64,000 bases of DNA. Source: Caulobacterales bacterium. GTDB lineage: Bacteria; Pseudomonadota; Alphaproteobacteria; Caulobacterales; Aquidulcibacteraceae. Below are positions 1-10,194 of this stretch, piece after piece; positions within the stretch are counted from its first letter, which is position 1, and every line of letters begins with the position of its first letter. The notes below the pieces were generated by a model, which worked only from the letters and a program-made list of their open reading frames with translations, did not search any database and was not told where the DNA came from. The position numbers were made by a program, and so were the translations under genes. The stretch spans positions 34,945 to 98,944 of the forward strand of contig JAFLCU010000015.1 of NCBI GenBank assembly GCA_017303355.1, read 5' to 3'.

Positions 1-10
1 ACGTTTGGCC

Positions 11-68
11 GCGTGGAGCTTGGGCTCCGCGCGGTTGTGCTGCTGATAGATGCCGGCTGGAAGCCGGC
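11..68 (-). terminator. Two GC-rich hairpins beyond the first minus-strand gene
   Basis: Two inverted repeats lie just past the stop codon of the minus-strand gene at 81-587. The nearer one is a perfect 7-bp stem GCCGGCT/AGCCGGC with a 3-nt loop at 52-68. The other is about 8 bp with one G-U pair at 12-29 (around GGAGC/GCTCC). Their place fits transcription termination, but neither is followed by a T-run, so factor-independent activity is doubtful. Nothing else is seen in bases 1-80; no partial gene could be supported there. Confidence 0.35.
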
Positions 69-80
69 GGCCCGATGGGG

Positions 81-587
81 TCAGGAAGAGTCCGCGACGG
101 CGGGCATGGGCGCCAGCGCGTGCGTGATGAACCGGCGCGCGGGCGGTGCGTACGCGACGAGGCGCGTATCAACGTAACCATGGCGCAAGCGGCGCTTGGC
201 GCGTTCGAGGAAGCGGCGCTGATCGCAGAGCGCATGGATAAGGCGCATGCAGCGTTCGAAGGGTGACGCGTTGCGCAAGCGCACGCGGCTGCATTTTACG
301 ATGAGACGCGCGTTGGAGCGTTTTTTGCGGAAACCGGCGCGCGCGGTGAGAAGCGGCGCCGCGCGTGAATGGAGCCCCAGCTCCTGCAGCGCTTGCATGA
401 AGATCGTGCATTCGACCTGGCGCTCTGCATGACGCAGCAGCTTTTCCAGGCGGCGCGTTTTGCGGGGTTTGCCGAGACGCAGCAGCAGCCCGGCCAGGCA
501 CGCCAGCCCATAGATCATCGCGGCCACGAGGGCCTCGATTTCTATTTTGCTGACGATGGGGCGGGGTTGCTGTTTCATGGCGCGCAT
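81..587 (-). CDS. Hypothetical protein with one N-terminal membrane segment
   Basis: 168-residue protein of unknown function. I placed the start at 587 (MRAMKQQ...) because the reading frame upstream is Arg/Ala-rich, low-complexity and unlike protein; the Met three codons on (578) is an alternative. Residues about 18-36 form one hydrophobic segment (Ala/Leu/Gly). The rest is strongly basic, with many Arg-rich short helices, so a membrane-anchored protein with a basic cytoplasmic tail is the simplest reading. It is not coupled to a neighbour: the next gene upstream on this strand ends at 818. Frame and composition fit a real gene, but no family is recognised. Confidence 0.5.
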   Translation of the reverse strand: MRAMKQQPRPIVSKIEIEALVAAMIYGLACLAGLLLRLGKPRKTRRLEKLLRHAERQVECTIFMQALQELGLHSRAAPLLTARAGFRKKRSNARLIVKCSRVRLRNASPFERCMRLIHALCDQRRFLERAKRRLRHGYVDTRLVAYAPPARRFITHALAPMPAVADSS

Positions 588-722
588 TATGCGCCTGTTG
601 TGAAGCGGTCGGATTATTCGCGCGAAGATTCGTGCAAGAGCTTGGCGTTGCGGTGTTTTTAAAAATGACGCCGTAGGATTAGCGCGCGGTCTATCCCACG
701 CGCGGCGCCTGAAAATGGGCGC

Positions 723-758
723 GCGCGGCTCCGCCGCGCATGCGTCGCGGAGCGACGC
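723..758 (-). terminator. Double hairpin between two minus-strand genes
   Basis: Two adjacent perfect 7-bp hairpins with 3-nt loops: GCGCGGC-tcc-GCCGCGC (723-739) and GCGTCGC-gga-GCGACGC (742-758). They lie downstream of the stop of the coiled-coil gene (818) and upstream of the start of the next minus-strand gene (587). They could terminate the first transcript, or be a repeated palindromic element of this genome. The remainder of 588-817 shows nothing further. Confidence 0.45.
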
Positions 759-817
759 GCTCCAACTTTTAAACCGTCGCGCATTCTCCCTACACAAACA
801 CCCAATGAAATCGCGCG

Positions 818-2491
818 TTAGCCTGCGGCGGCGTCGATCAGCAGGAAGGCGCGCGTGGCTTCGGCGTTCATGGCGGCGCGGCCACGGCCGATGAGTTCGG
901 CGATGCGCGCGCCTTCGTTGCGCAGGAAGAGCATGGCTTCCTGGTTGGCGTGCGGATCGCGGGTGAGGAAATCGGCCAAGCGATGCGTGGCGTCGGGCGC
1001 TGCATCGCGCACGGCGCGGCGGCGCGCCTGCGTGCCGGAGCGCGCGCGCTGGGCGATGCGTTCGAGGCCGGAGGGCGAAAACACTTCGTCCAAGCGCAAG
1101 CCGGCTTGTTCGATGGTTTCCACGATCGGCAATGCCGGCGCGCTACGCGGCTGCGAGATTTGGCGACGCAGATGCGCGACGGGATCTTCGGCGTCACGGC
1201 GCAGCGGCGTGGTCGCCGGCGCGGGCGCTTGCGCGGCGGGATCATCGACGTTGGAGAGCAGGTCGCGCCAAGTCCAATTGTTGGGCGGCGCTTGGGTTTG
1301 TTCGTTGGCGCGTTCTTGGGGGCGCTCGCCGAACATCGCTTCGTCGCGGCGCAGGCGCGGCGGGCGCGGCGTTTCGAGCGGATCGGGCTGATTGCGCCAC
1401 GACGCATCGTAGCTGGCTTCTTCACGCGCGGGCTCGCTGCGCGTGCGTTGGCGGCGTTGTTGCGGCGGATGCTCTTCTTCCACGGCTTCGCGCGCGCCGA
1501 TGGCGGCGCTGCGGGCGGCGTCGGCGGCGTCGCGCAGGCGCTCAAGCGCGAGCGCGGCTTCGCGCTCGACATTGACGGCTTCGTTGCGGATGAGATCGGC
1601 GGCGCGCTTGGCGTCGTCGATGGCGCGGTGCGTGGTGTCGCGCACGGCGCCGGCGGTGGAATTGGCGGCGAGCGTGGCGGCTTCGGCCGATTGACGCGCG
1701 GCGTCGGTCAGGTTGGTAGCCTTCGCCAGAATATCGAGCGCGTTGGAGAGCGCGCCTTCCAGGCGCAGCGCGGAATCGGCGCTGGCCTGAGCGGCATTGG
1801 AAAGGCCGTGCGTGCGATCATTGATGAGGGCGGCGGCCGCGCCAAACGAGGTGAGGCGATGATCGAGCGCCTGGTCGGCGGCGCGCACCTCGGCTTCGGC
1901 TTGGCGCGCGGCTTCCGAGATTGAAGATGTGTGGCGCGAGATTGAATCGCCGATGGTGGAGGCGTGATTGGTGAGTTCGCGCGAGATGCGCATGAGCTCT
2001 TCGCGCTCGCGCTCCATGCCGGTGATCATGTGGCCCGCGCCCGCCTTGGCTTGGCCGGCCATCTCATCGACGGCTTGCGCCTGACGCGCGATCTGGCCTT
2101 CGACGTCCTGCAGACGCTGCAATGTTTTTTCGAGCGCGTGATCGAGCGTGGTGATTTCACCGCGCACGGTCATGGCGAGTTGGCGCGCGGCTTCCTCGGC
2201 CGAGCGCTCTGGGTTCATCAGCCGATCGGCGGCGTCGGCCAGGCGGCGCGCTTCGGCGCGGGCGCGGGCGCCGTCGGCGGCGGCCATGCCGGAGAAGATC
2301 GCCATCAGGGCGGGGAAAAAGATCGCCGCCGCAAGCGCGCCGCCTTCGGCAATGCCAAGCGTTGTGATGCGTTCGACGCCGAAGATCGCGAACGCCGCAG
2401 CGCTCGCGCCCACCACCCAGGCAGCGGCGACAAGCAGCGCGAGCATGCCGATTTGTGCGCCGGGATCGCGGGGGCGGTCGGGCGTGCTCAT
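818..2491 (-). CDS. Membrane-anchored coiled-coil protein, possibly TipN-like
   Basis: 557 residues. Two hydrophobic segments near the N terminus (about 15-37 and 50-70) are followed by a long Ala/Glu/Arg-rich helical region (about 75-340) with the heptad look of a coiled coil. Next comes a Pro/Arg/Gln-rich linker (about 340-430) and a conserved-looking C-terminal domain ending in LIGRGRAAMNAEATRAFLLI. This plan (two membrane helices, coiled coil, short C-terminal domain) is that of TipN, the Caulobacter new-pole marker that orients the flagellum; I also recall a similar C-terminal tail there. Caulobacter TipN is longer (near 890 residues), so this would be a short version. The start at 2491 has GAGG upstream. 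A chemoreceptor is unlikely because the signalling hairpin is absent. Confidence 0.55.
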   Translation of the reverse strand: MSTPDRPRDPGAQIGMLALLVAAAWVVGASAAAFAIFGVERITTLGIAEGGALAAAIFFPALMAIFSGMAAADGARARAEARRLADAADRLMNPERSAEEAARQLAMTVRGEITTLDHALEKTLQRLQDVEGQIARQAQAVDEMAGQAKAGAGHMITGMEREREELMRISRELTNHASTIGDSISRHTSSISEAARQAEAEVRAADQALDHRLTSFGAAAALINDRTHGLSNAAQASADSALRLEGALSNALDILAKATNLTDAARQSAEAATLAANSTAGAVRDTTHRAIDDAKRAADLIRNEAVNVEREAALALERLRDAADAARSAAIGAREAVEEEHPPQQRRQRTRSEPAREEASYDASWRNQPDPLETPRPPRLRRDEAMFGERPQERANEQTQAPPNNWTWRDLLSNVDDPAAQAPAPATTPLRRDAEDPVAHLRRQISQPRSAPALPIVETIEQAGLRLDEVFSPSGLERIAQRARSGTQARRRAVRDAAPDATHRLADFLTRDPHANQEAMLFLRNEGARIAELIGRGRAAMNAEATRAFLLIDAAAG

Positions 2492-2589
2492 GCGTGAATC
2501 CTCAAGCGTCTGATGACGCTTAACGCAAACGCAATAAGTGGGGCTATTTCAAGGGCGCGCGCTTCTAAAGCGTGCGCATGGAGAGGGTT

Positions 2590-2727
2590 TCAGCGTTCGG
2601 CCTCGCAGGACTCGGCCGCGCACTGCGCGGCGTCCGTGCCAACGCGCTGTTCAACACTGACGCCCACCCAGGCCAGGGCGGCGGCGATGAGAAAATCGCG
2701 GGCGGCGACGAGAATGGACAGCAGCAT
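2590..2727 (-). CDS. Possible small membrane protein (45 residues)
   Basis: A short minus-strand frame begins with ATG at 2727 behind a purine-rich GAGGTAGAGG sequence and ends at TGA 2590. The 45-residue product starts MLLSILVAARDFLIAAALAW, a single amphipathic or membrane helix, followed by a short polar tail with two Cys. The ribosome site and the hydrophobic start favour a real small protein, but length alone gives little statistical support. The rest of the gap 2492-2893 holds only the promoter listed at 2858. Confidence 0.35.
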   Translation of the reverse strand: MLLSILVAARDFLIAAALAWVGVSVEQRVGTDAAQCAAESCEAER

Positions 2728-2857
2728 TGCCCTCTACCTCAATGCAATGTTCCGCGCTTTTGCGCTGTTCGCGATGCCGCGGCAAGTCATGAACACGGTA
2801 ATGTAGAGCGAATTGTGAATTGCCGATTATCGCGCCACACCTCGCTTACGCCTAGGC

Positions 2858-2885
2858 TTGACGCTTGGGTGCGCCCCGCTATGTA
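2858..2885 (+). promoter_or_regulatory. Sigma-70-type promoter, probably giving a leaderless mRNA
   Basis: TTGACG at 2858-2863 and TATGTA at 2880-2885 are separated by 16 nt. The expected transcription start is near 2892, only about 2 nt before the ATG at 2894, so the downstream gene may be translated from a leaderless message. Seen by eye only. Confidence 0.45.
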
Positions 2886-2893
2886 TCGGGGCA

Positions 2894-3253
2894 ATGTTAC
2901 AACATAACACCGCACATGCTGGCCGGAAGGCGCACTTGGCTCACGCAGCGGTTGTGGCGTTGCATGCGCTATGCTGCGGCTTACCCGCTTTGGCCATGGT
3001 GGCGGCGGCGCTGTCTGGTGCGACCTCGGGCATTGCCGTGCTGGCGCGCTGGTTTGAGCCGCTGCACGCCTATCTGCACGGCCATGAGGTCTGGATTTTA
3101 GGCATTTCGGCAGCGCTCGTGGCGGCGGGCGGGGCGCTTGAGGCGCTGGCGCGGCGTGGCGCGCATGCTCATGGTTTTCCGTGGCTTTTTTCGATTTCCG
3201 TGGCCTGCTTCCTGATCAATGTGGCGATCATTGTCGCCCACCGGGCGATCTAG
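2894..3253 (+). CDS. Small multi-pass membrane protein with a CCGLP motif
   Basis: 119 residues, three to four hydrophobic segments (about 14-36, 38-56, 70-90, 97-117). A vicinal Cys pair in HALCCGLPAL sits in the first segment. A paired Cys next to Pro in a first membrane helix is also found in small mercury-uptake proteins of the MerT/MerC type, so metal handling is one possibility, but no metal-resistance genes are nearby. I chose ATG 2894 because the promoter at 2858-2885 predicts a transcript starting there; the frame is open upstream to 2858. The gene converges on the TetR regulator with a 4-nt overlap of 3' ends. Confidence 0.55.
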   Translation: MLQHNTAHAGRKAHLAHAAVVALHALCCGLPALAMVAAALSGATSGIAVLARWFEPLHAYLHGHEVWILGISAALVAAGGALEALARRGAHAHGFPWLFSISVACFLINVAIIVAHRAI

Positions 3254-3852
3254 CGCTTCGGTTTGAGGAGGTGCAGCGCTAGCGTCCGGAAGCGGCGGAC
3301 GGTGGCAGCGAGCGGCTCGGCGCGCCAGAGCGCCCGGCGCAAGGCAAAGCCCTCCAGCGCCGTGAGCAGGGTTTCGGCCGCTTCCTCTGAGTTCAACGCC
3401 GGATAGGCGCCGCCAGCTAGGCGCGCCTTATCGATCGCCGCCGCGATCCGCTCGCGGGCGATTTTATCTCGCTTCGCCAACGCTTTAGCTAGAATTGGAT
3501 CGCGCGCCGCCTCGGCCCAGATGTCCGAGAGCAGGGCGGCGTCCCGTTCGCTATCGAAGGCTTCCAGGAAAGCGCCGGCGAGTTCGGCCAGGCCTTCGAT
3601 CAAAGCTTCGGCGCTGGCGAGCTGGTCGAGGGCGGCTTCGGCCTCGGCGCGGGCGTCGAGGGCGATGGCGGCGACGATGTCGGCTTTGGAGGCGTAATAT
3701 CTGTAGAGCGCTCCGGGCGAGATGCGGGCCTCGGCGCAGATTTCCTCGATCGTGGTCTGGCGAAAGCCCCGCTCGCGAAAGCAGGCGCGGGCCGCTTCCA
3801 GGATTTGGCCGCGACGGCGTTCGGGCAGGGCGGGATCGGCAAGGCGCGGCAT
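3250..3852 (-). CDS. TetR-family transcriptional regulator
   Basis: 200 residues. The N-terminal helix-turn-helix reads ILEAARACFRERGFRQTTI then EEICAEARISPGALYRYYAS, the classic TetR DNA-binding region (residues about 17-62). The C-terminal part is all-helical and would bind a ligand, which cannot be predicted. The gene is divergent from the hybrid kinase at 3966 across 113 nt that contain CGGGC-N5-GCCCG, a possible operator. It may regulate itself and perhaps the kinase; the latter is inference. Confidence 0.9.
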   Translation of the reverse strand: MPRLADPALPERRRGQILEAARACFRERGFRQTTIEEICAEARISPGALYRYYASKADIVAAIALDARAEAEAALDQLASAEALIEGLAELAGAFLEAFDSERDAALLSDIWAEAARDPILAKALAKRDKIARERIAAAIDKARLAGGAYPALNSEEAAETLLTALEGFALRRALWRAEPLAATVRRFRTLALHLLKPKR

Positions 3853-3965
3853 CGAATCGAGGTGAGAGGATAGGGCGTTCCGGGCGGGATGCCCGCTATG
3901 GTTTAGGCTTAATTCACACGGCGCTGGCAGCGTCGGTCCCGCTATTAGGGGGAGCGCGCCCGCTC

Positions 3966-6692
<2,727 letters not shown>

Positions 6693-6703
6693 AAGGTTCT
6701 TCC

Positions 6704-7063
6704 ATGCGTATCCTCATCGCCGAAGATCATCCCGACAATCGCGAGATGCTGACCCGCCGGCTTGAGCGCCGCGGCTACGAAGTGCATTGCGCCGAGAACG
6801 GCGCGGAGGCCGTGGAGATGGCCAAGACGTGTGCGCCGGATCTGATCCTGATGGATATCTCGATGCCGGTGATGTCGGGCATCGAAGCCACGAAAATGCT
6901 GCGCCAAACGCCGGATGTCGCCAATGTGCGCATCGTGGCGCTGACGGCGCACGCGATGGAGAGCGCGCGCCGCGAATGCATGGAGGCGGGCTGCGATGAT
7001 TTCGCGACCAAGCCTGTCGACTTCGCGGGGCTCGTCGCGCTCATCGAAAAATACGCGGCGTGA
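6704..7063 (+). CDS. Single-domain response regulator (CheY/DivK type)
   Basis: 119 residues, a lone receiver domain. It has the acidic pair E7-D8, phospho-acceptor Asp51 in LILMDISMP, Thr in VALTAHAM and Lys in TKPVD, so all residues needed for phosphorylation are present. There is no output domain, as in DivK or CheY. I chose ATG 6704 because GAAAGG lies 7 nt upstream; a GTG at 6689 overlaps the kinase stop codon and would add five residues. It lies 11 nt after the hybrid kinase and is likely in its operon, shuttling phosphate from that kinase's receiver or another kinase. Confidence 0.92.
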   Translation: MRILIAEDHPDNREMLTRRLERRGYEVHCAENGAEAVEMAKTCAPDLILMDISMPVMSGIEATKMLRQTPDVANVRIVALTAHAMESARRECMEAGCDDFATKPVDFAGLVALIEKYAA

Positions 7064-7197
7064 TGGTTAGCGCGCGTCAAGGTTAGCAAAAACTGACGCA
7101 AAATATTTGTACAAAAGAGCGTCGCATTAGCGCACCTTCAATCTCCCCCGTGTAATTTTGAACACTGGTATTGGTGTTATTGGGGCCAGGGGGGCGA

Positions 7198-9024
7198 ATG
7201 TCTCCGGCGCAAGGCGATGAAGGCGTGCCCACGCAGGCGCGCCTCGGGCGAATTCTGCTGGTCGATGACCAGGCGCAGAATCGCGACATGCTGGGCCGAC
7301 GCTTGGAGCGTCGTGGCTATGAGGTCGTGCTGCGCGAAAGCGCGGTCGGCATAGAAGACGCCATCGCCAAGGAAAATATCGAACTCGTCCTGCTCGATTG
7401 GATGATGCCGGAGCGCTCCGGGTTTGACGCGCTGATGGGCATTCGTGCGCGCTTCGACGCCGAACACGTGCCGGTGATCGTGGTGACGGCGCTAGATGAC
7501 GGCGACATCGTCTCCAAGGCGCTCGAAGGCGGCGCCAATGATTATATTTCCAAGCCGATCGATCTGCGCGTGCTCACCGCGCGCGTGAAAGCGCAGCTGG
7601 ATCGCCGCCAAGCCGTGCTTGAGCTTGACGCCATCCGCAACGATCTCGAGCGCACCGTGATCGAGCGGACGCAAGATCTGATCAGCGCCAACGAAACGCT
7701 TTCGGCCGAGATTGGCGAGCGCCAGGCCGCCGAAGCGCGCGCGCAATCGCTGGCGCGGCATGATCCGCTGACGGGTCTCGCCAATCGCCGCCATTTCCTG
7801 GAAGAACTTGAACGCCGGCTTTCGCTGGTGGGCGATGAGCAAAGCGCGTTCGCGCTGATGTTCGTCGATCTCGACCGCTTCAAGCCGATCAATGACGTGC
7901 ATGGTCACGCCATCGGCGACCAATTGCTGCAAGTGATCGCGACGCGGCTTTCGGGCTGCCTGCGCGATGATAGCTTCGCCGCGCGCTTGGGCGGCGATGA
8001 ATTCGCGGTGCTGATCGAAGGCCCAGGCGGACGCGACGGCGTCGCGGCGGCGGCGCGGCGTATTTTGCACGAGCTTTCCGCGCCGATCCTCGTGAACGGC
8101 TTAAAGCTCGCGGTCGGCGCCTCGATCGGCGTGGCGCTGTGCCCGGAAGACGGGCGCGATGCGGCCGAGCTGCTGCAGCGCGGCGACGCGGCGATGCTGC
8201 GCGCGAAGGAGGATCGCGGCGCCTATCAATTCTTCGATTCATCGATCGATGAAGAGCTCAAGTCCAAGGCGGCGCTTGAAACCGAGCTGCGTCTGGCGAT
8301 CCCCGGCGGCGACATCGTTCCATATTTCCAACCTGTCGTGCGCGTCGATACGGGCGAGCTTGCGGGATTTGAGGTGCTCGCGCGCTGGCCGCACCGCGAG
8401 CGCGGCATGATTTCGCCGACCGCGTTCATCCCCGTCGCGGAAGAGGCGGGGCTGGTGGATGCGATGTTCTGGGCGCTGCTGGCGCAAGCGTGTCGCAAGG
8501 CGCTCGACGCGCCGGGCGAGTTTATCCTGGCGGTGAACATTTCTCCGAGCCAGGTGCGCGATCAATGGTTCCCGGAGAAGGTGTTGCGCACGCTGCGCGA
8601 AACCGGCTTCCCGGCGCGCCGCCTTGAAATCGAGGTGACGGAAAGCGCGATGATCGGCGACGTGGCGCGTGCGAAATCGTCGCTGATGTCGCTGAAGAAC
8701 CAAGGCGTGCAAATCGCGCTCGACGATTTCGGCACCGGCTATTCGTCGCTCTTTCTGCTCCGCGAGCTGCCGATCGACAAATTGAAGATCGACCGCTCGT
8801 TCGTGGCGCGCATCACCACCGATCGCGAAAACGCGACGATTGTCGGCGCGCTTGTCGGCCTCGGCAAGGCGCTTGGCCTCAAGGTGACGGCCGAAGGCGT
8901 CGAGGACGAAGCCACCGCCGACGCGTTGCGCGCGATGGGCTGCGAACTCGCGCAAGGCTACCTGTTCGGCGCCGCAATCGAGTTTCCGGTTTACGACGCG
9001 GTCGGCCTGCGCAAGGCGGTTTGA
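7198..9024 (+). CDS. Response regulator with GGDEF and EAL domains (c-di-GMP turnover)
   Basis: 608 residues. The receiver (about 15-135) has acceptor Asp67 in LLDWMMP. A helical linker leads to a GGDEF domain with an intact GGDEF at 265-269, which makes c-di-GMP from GTP. An EAL phosphodiesterase domain follows: the motif reads EVL at 392-394 with Glu kept, and NIS, EVTES, DDFGTGYS, KIDRSF and AEGVE keep the metal and catalytic residues. The product-inhibition site before GGDEF reads RDDS where RxxD is expected, so feedback inhibition may be lost. The start is ATG 7198 behind AGGGGGG. Both activities look possible; phosphorylation by the upstream kinase presumably sets the balance. Confidence 0.93.
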   Translation: MSPAQGDEGVPTQARLGRILLVDDQAQNRDMLGRRLERRGYEVVLRESAVGIEDAIAKENIELVLLDWMMPERSGFDALMGIRARFDAEHVPVIVVTALDDGDIVSKALEGGANDYISKPIDLRVLTARVKAQLDRRQAVLELDAIRNDLERTVIERTQDLISANETLSAEIGERQAAEARAQSLARHDPLTGLANRRHFLEELERRLSLVGDEQSAFALMFVDLDRFKPINDVHGHAIGDQLLQVIATRLSGCLRDDSFAARLGGDEFAVLIEGPGGRDGVAAAARRILHELSAPILVNGLKLAVGASIGVALCPEDGRDAAELLQRGDAAMLRAKEDRGAYQFFDSSIDEELKSKAALETELRLAIPGGDIVPYFQPVVRVDTGELAGFEVLARWPHRERGMISPTAFIPVAEEAGLVDAMFWALLAQACRKALDAPGEFILAVNISPSQVRDQWFPEKVLRTLRETGFPARRLEIEVTESAMIGDVARAKSSLMSLKNQGVQIALDDFGTGYSSLFLLRELPIDKLKIDRSFVARITTDRENATIVGALVGLGKALGLKVTAEGVEDEATADALRAMGCELAQGYLFGAAIEFPVYDAVGLRKAV

Positions 9025-9029
9025 GCGCT

Positions 9030-9104
9030 TAGCGCGGCGGACTTTAAATTCGCCTCAGTTTGATGGCGGGCGCCGAGCGAATTTGAAGTCCATAAGCCGC
9101 GCTA
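9030..9104. repeat. Long imperfect hairpin between convergent genes
   Basis: The left arm at 9030-9056 (core GGACTTTAAATTCGC) pairs with the right arm at 9075-9104 (core GCGAATTTGAAGTCC). The outer TAGCGCGGC/GCCGCGCTA arms also pair, with a short bulge. It begins six bases after the stop of the REC-GGDEF-EAL gene. It may serve as a bidirectional terminator with the next hairpin. Confidence 0.6.
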
Positions 9105-9116
9105 GAGCCCCCGAAT

Positions 9117-9194
9117 CTAAAGCCTCTTTGCACTTTAAATGCGACCAGAACTCGATCCCGCCTGCTGGGTCGCATTTAAAGCGCGAGGCTTTAG
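9117..9194. repeat. Second long hairpin, overlapping the end of the GNAT gene
   Basis: CTAAAGCCTC...CTTTAAATGCGACC at 9117-9146 pairs with GGTCGCATTTAAAG...GAGGCTTTAG at 9168-9194, nearly perfect over about 25 bp. The right arm includes the last codons and the TAA (9191-9193) of the minus-strand GNAT gene. CCAGAACT in the loop (9145-9152) is also complementary to AGTTCTGG just beyond the stem (9193-9200), so an alternative fold exists. A shared ACTTTAAAT core links it to the previous hairpin. Confidence 0.6.
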
Positions 9195-9934
9195 TTCTGG
9201 TAGGCGAACCAGACGTTGGGCTCGACGTAGCGACCGCAGCCGCGCTCCAGATCGATGGACACCGGCATCAGCGCGCCGGGCAGGGCGTATTCGCCGCTTT
9301 CCTCGAACGTGCGCCCGCTCCACATTTCCCAGAACGCCACCGGCTCCTCGACCACCATCGAGCGCGGGGCCGGCTTGATGATCTTGCCGCCGGCGGAGGC
9401 GTGGCTGCGCAGCCAGGGATCGAACAGGCGGCCGGATTCGTTTTTCCAGCCGATATAATCGTCGATCGGGATGAACGGGTGCAGGTGCTTGGACGAGGGG
9501 CGCACTGGGGCGATGACGCCGTCGAGACCCTTGCGCGCGGCGAGGCTCTGGAATTCCTCGATCATGCGGCGGGCCAAGCCCTTGCTGCGATGTATGCCCG
9601 GCACCGAAATCGCCAGCGCGCCAAGCGCGTTGCGCGGCTTGCCGGCGCCCTGAGCGGCTGACTCGACGATCCAGTCCCAGCCTTCGGGCGGCAGATTGTT
9701 GAAATCGCAGGCAAGCGGCACGCAATTACCGACAGCGACGGGGTAGCCGGTCGCTTCGTCGACCAGGCAGAGCTGGCAGTCGGCGTGCTCGTCCAGCAGG
9801 TCCTGATAAAACTCGAAATGCGCCCGTGTGAAATTGAGGAAGCCCAGCGAGCCCCAGGCCGCTTGCTCAATCGCCATAGCCGCCTTGCGCAGTGCAGGGC
9901 TATCGGCTCGCGTTTTCACGACGTACCGCGTCAT
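9191..9934 (-). CDS. GNAT-type acetyltransferase-like protein
   Basis: 247 residues. The middle region LGALAISVPGIHRSKGLARRMIEEF matches the GNAT motif A layout (beta strand, then R/K-x-x-G-L-A/G binding the acetyl-CoA pyrophosphate). The substrate is unknown; an N-terminal region rich in aromatic residues (about 30-60) is not typical of small GNATs. I chose ATG 9934; a TTG one codon upstream is less likely. The gene faces the c-di-GMP block convergently on one side and diverges from the CHASE4 protein on the other, so it has no clear operon partner. Family-level call only. Confidence 0.7.
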   Translation of the reverse strand: MTRYVVKTRADSPALRKAAMAIEQAAWGSLGFLNFTRAHFEFYQDLLDEHADCQLCLVDEATGYPVAVGNCVPLACDFNNLPPEGWDWIVESAAQGAGKPRNALGALAISVPGIHRSKGLARRMIEEFQSLAARKGLDGVIAPVRPSSKHLHPFIPIDDYIGWKNESGRLFDPWLRSHASAGGKIIKPAPRSMVVEEPVAFWEMWSGRTFEESGEYALPGALMPVSIDLERGCGRYVEPNVWFAYQN

Positions 9935-10194
9935 CAATCACCCAAGTTTCGTTAACCAAATACTTGCGAGAGGCGCGGCGATTACCTGGGTTATCCCCAA
10001 TCGGCGCTTCTTGCGACCCATTTTCCCTAATAAAGCGTAAATTTGAAGAATACAAGAGCAAATATGTATTAACCATTTCTGTCAACACTTGTTAACGGAA
10101 AGTATAGATCAAATCTGTTTTATGGTTAATAAAGTATTTGGCGGATTATTCCAATAAAATTCTGACGCGCCGTAACTCTATATTCGTAGAGGCC
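9935..10194. promoter_or_regulatory. AT-rich divergent promoter region
   Basis: This stretch is far more AT-rich than its surroundings. On the plus strand TTGAAG (10043-10048) and TATTAA (10067-10072) with an 18-nt spacer make a plausible sigma-70 promoter for the downstream c-di-GMP gene. On the minus strand a TTGACA lies near 10080 for the GNAT gene. Several GTTAAC words occur. No protein-coding frame with support is seen. Confidence 0.4.

Noticed and set aside
3495..3965. N-terminal extension of the hybrid kinase frame
   Set aside because: This part is the complement of the TetR gene, Arg/Pro-rich and without a ribosome site; ATG 3966 gives a protein-like start.
9900..10088. 62-codon minus-strand frame in the AT-rich gap
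   Set aside because: It overlaps the start of the GNAT gene, has no ribosome site and no recognisable protein pattern; the region looks like promoters.
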